In this document: positions 62,519-64,000 of the stretch, piece by piece
How the letters are laid out: each line of letters begins with the position of its first letter
Numbering within the stretch: position 1 is the first letter of the stretch
NCBI RefSeq assembly: GCF_947502065.1
Contig: NZ_CANMYE010000003.1
Location: 62,001-126,000, forward strand
From: an uncultured Pseudoteredinibacter sp.
GTDB lineage: Bacteria; Pseudomonadota; Gammaproteobacteria; Pseudomonadales; Cellvibrionaceae
Length of the DNA stretch: 64,000 bases
Reading direction: 5' to 3'
Made by a program: the position numbers and the translations under genes
Notes under the pieces: model-generated
What the model was told of the DNA's origin: nothing
What the model saw: only the letters and a program-made list of their open reading frames with translations
The model's database searches: none

Positions 62519-63016
62519 CTATACCGCCACCTCTTCATTGTTGAGTTCTGCCCACTCTTCCTCAGTAAGCAACTTATCTAGATCAACCAAAATGAGTAGC
62601 TCGTCATTTTTATGACAAACCCCCTGAATGTACTTGGAACTTTCATCGTTACCGACATTCGGAGTTATCTCGATTTCGGATTGGCGCAGATAAACTACCT
62701 CGGCTACCGAATCCACCAAAATACCCACTACGTGACCATCGGCTTCAACAATCACAATACGTGTATTGTCGGTAATATCGGTAGATTCAAGATTAAAACG
62801 CTCACGGGTATCAATAACGGTGACGACGTTACCGCGCAAATTGATAATCCCTAAAACATACTCAGCAGCTCCAGGAACAGGCGCTATTTCAGTATAGCGC
62901 AGCACTTCCTGCACCTGCATAACGTTGATTCCATATACCTCACCGGCGAGCTTAAAGGTCACCCATTGCAAGGTAGGATCATCATTTACATTCTCATCAA
63001 TGGCATTGGCCGACAT
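62519..63016 (-). CDS. cheW: Chemotaxis coupling protein CheW
   Basis: CheW bridges chemoreceptors and CheA. It is a 165-residue protein with TLQWVTFKLAGEVYGINVMQVQEV, LGIINLRGNVVTVIDTR and ILVDSVAEVV, all typical. I use ATG 63016 with GGGAG eight bases before; the 17-codon longer frame lacks a site. It lies 193 bases after parA, with a hairpin between. Confidence 0.95.
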   Translation of the reverse strand: MSANAIDENVNDDPTLQWVTFKLAGEVYGINVMQVQEVLRYTEIAPVPGAAEYVLGIINLRGNVVTVIDTRERFNLESTDITDNTRIVIVEADGHVVGILVDSVAEVVYLRQSEIEITPNVGNDESSKYIQGVCHKNDELLILVDLDKLLTEEEWAELNNEEVAV

Positions 63017-63142
63017 AATTTCGACTCCCTCAATACGATTTTTAACCACTATGGGCCTGACAGGCATTATTTCGCGTCAAAAAATTCACGCACCTGTTTT
63101 TAAATATAGTCGTTTGCAGGTTCTGTGCCAGGAGTAAACTGT

Positions 63143-63190
63143 AAAAAGTACACCCCTTGGTCGGAACATTAAACGACCACCCAAGGGGGT
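63143..63190 (-). terminator. Hairpin/terminator between parA and cheW
   Basis: On the minus strand CCCCTTGG...GGTCG pairs with CGACC-AAGGGG (bulged), then a T run (63147-63143) follows. It is 20 bases past the parA stop and would limit read-through into cheW. Confidence 0.6.
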
Positions 63191-63209
63191 TATCGGCGGG
63201 AACTCAGAT

Positions 63210-64000
63210 TTATACAGCCTCAGCCCAATAAGCTTTTGTGGCATTATCAGCGCTAGCGTACAACTCATCCTCACTACTCACGCTACGCTGACTAGAAATA
63301 CGCTGTTCTAGGTAGCGAAACAGAGCACCGTAAGCCTGCACACCTTTGGCCGCAGGTTGATACAAATTGGCTGGCACGCCCAAACGACTCGCGTCTCGAA
63401 GCTTAGTATCAATAGGGATATGGCCAGGCCAAAGATCAACAGGAAACTCATTGCGTAGAGACCTTACCGTTTGTTGGCAGGCTTGGGTGCGACGATCCAC
63501 CATGGTTGGCACCACTACCCTATCAATTACGGTATCAAGCGAATGCTGCACCATATCAACGGTCTGCTGCATTCGAGCGAAGCCTTGTAATGATAGAAAC
63601 TCGGCCTGCACAGGTATAATCAATCGCGTACTTGCTACCAATGCATTGATCATCAATACGCCTAAAGCTGGTGGGCAATCGATCAACACCAGATCAAAGT
63701 CCTCTTCTAGTAAACTGAGAACCTGGCCTAAAATCAAACCAAAGCCACGTTTGTTCTGCGACGTTCGCTCCAAAGTAATCAAGCTGGGGGAAGATGGCAG
63801 TAAGCTCAAGCCCTCATAGGGAAGCTCAACCACAATATCTTTGATTAGCTCTCGGCTAATCGGCCCTTCATGATTCATTAACTCCGCCGATGACTGCCGA
63901 AGCGATTGGGGTTTAAGCCCAAAATAGCAACTCATTGAGCCCTGTGCATCTAAGTCCACCAGCAATACGCGTTTTCCCGCCTGAGCGGCATAGCCGCCCA
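63210..64000 (-). CDS. ParA-family ATPase of the chemotaxis cluster (cut by window edge)
   Basis: About 263 residues are visible; the N-terminus with the P-loop is beyond the window. LLVDLDAQGSMSCYFGL, the DFDLVLIDCPPALGVLMINAL block (Walker B region), and IPIDTKLRDASRLG are ParA/Soj hallmarks. Next to cheW and DUF2802 it is the ParC type, which places chemotaxis arrays at the cell pole. The frame is open to the edge with no start codon needed. Confidence 0.9.
   Translation of the reverse strand, partial: GGYAAQAGKRVLLVDLDAQGSMSCYFGLKPQSLRQSSAELMNHEGPISRELIKDIVVELPYEGLSLLPSSPSLITLERTSQNKRGFGLILGQVLSLLEEDFDLVLIDCPPALGVLMINALVASTRLIIPVQAEFLSLQGFARMQQTVDMVQHSLDTVIDRVVVPTMVDRRTQACQQTVRSLRNEFPVDLWPGHIPIDTKLRDASRLGVPANLYQPAAKGVQAYGALFRYLEQRISSQRSVSSEDELYASADNATKAYWAEAV

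Overview
The window reads as chromosomal core sequence of a marine-type gammaproteobacterium of the Pseudomonadales/Cellvibrionales group. I infer this from a tyrA-aroA fusion, a class II DAHP synthase, the gpsA-DUF4389-sixA block, a MupP-type phosphatase beside ubiG and yciK, and a parA-cheW-DUF2802 chemotaxis tail. I see no rRNA, convincing tRNA, CRISPR array, intact insertion sequence or prophage. Two ends are cut: a methyl-accepting chemotaxis protein on the left and a ParA ATPase on the right.

Layout. 1-6.6 kb: chemoreceptor end, a secreted prolyl oligopeptidase, then gpsA, DUF4389, sixA, an alpha/beta hydrolase and a DUF4892 protein, all on the minus strand. 6.7-12.7 kb: htpG with a good sigma-32-type promoter, two overlapping hotdog thioesterases, a small membrane protein, a class D beta-lactamase and an esterase. 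13-16.4 kb: the fadBA beta-oxidation operon, divergent from an SDR/metallo-hydrolase pair. 18.7-23.4 kb: an EAL-CBS-GGDEF protein, DAHP synthase, a rhodanese and a periplasmic binding protein. 23.5-37.7 kb: a TCA super-cluster, sdhCDAB, sucAB, lpd and sucCD on the minus strand with gltA divergent. 37.7-44.6 kb: accessory envelope genes (lone ExbD, LapG-like protease, DUF3313 protein, GlpE, sulfite-exporter-like permease, secreted protein, and a LysR regulator divergent from cytochrome b561 and YceI). 44.6-53.4 kb: cysDN, tyrA-aroA, pheA and gyrA. 53.4-61 kb: an IS5-like MITE, then mtaD, ubiG, mupP and yciK, interrupted by two antisense paralogous secreted proteins. 61-64 kb: a lipoprotein, DUF2802, cheW and parA.

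How the genes work together. Fatty-acid oxidation (fadBA) feeds acetyl-CoA to a nearly complete oxidative TCA block (gltA, sucABCD-lpd, sdhCDAB). The aromatic branch (DAHP synthase, AroA, TyrA, PheA) is present but split over two loci. Sulfur handling appears as CysDN, GlpE, a second rhodanese and a TSUP permease.

The features most worth a second look are non-coding or accessory. They are a 977-base gene-free gap between sdhB and sucA with several perfect hairpins, including one that masks the sucA ribosome-binding site; a 263-bp IS5-like MITE in front of mtaD; the duplicated DUF6923-like proteins with a Pro-Trp C-terminal anchor inside an otherwise conserved gene block; a nested hairpin upstream of the beta-lactamase; and a 28-bp palindrome between lpd and sucC. 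I did not find a clear, wholly new multi-gene system. Family names come from motif recognition only, without database searches.
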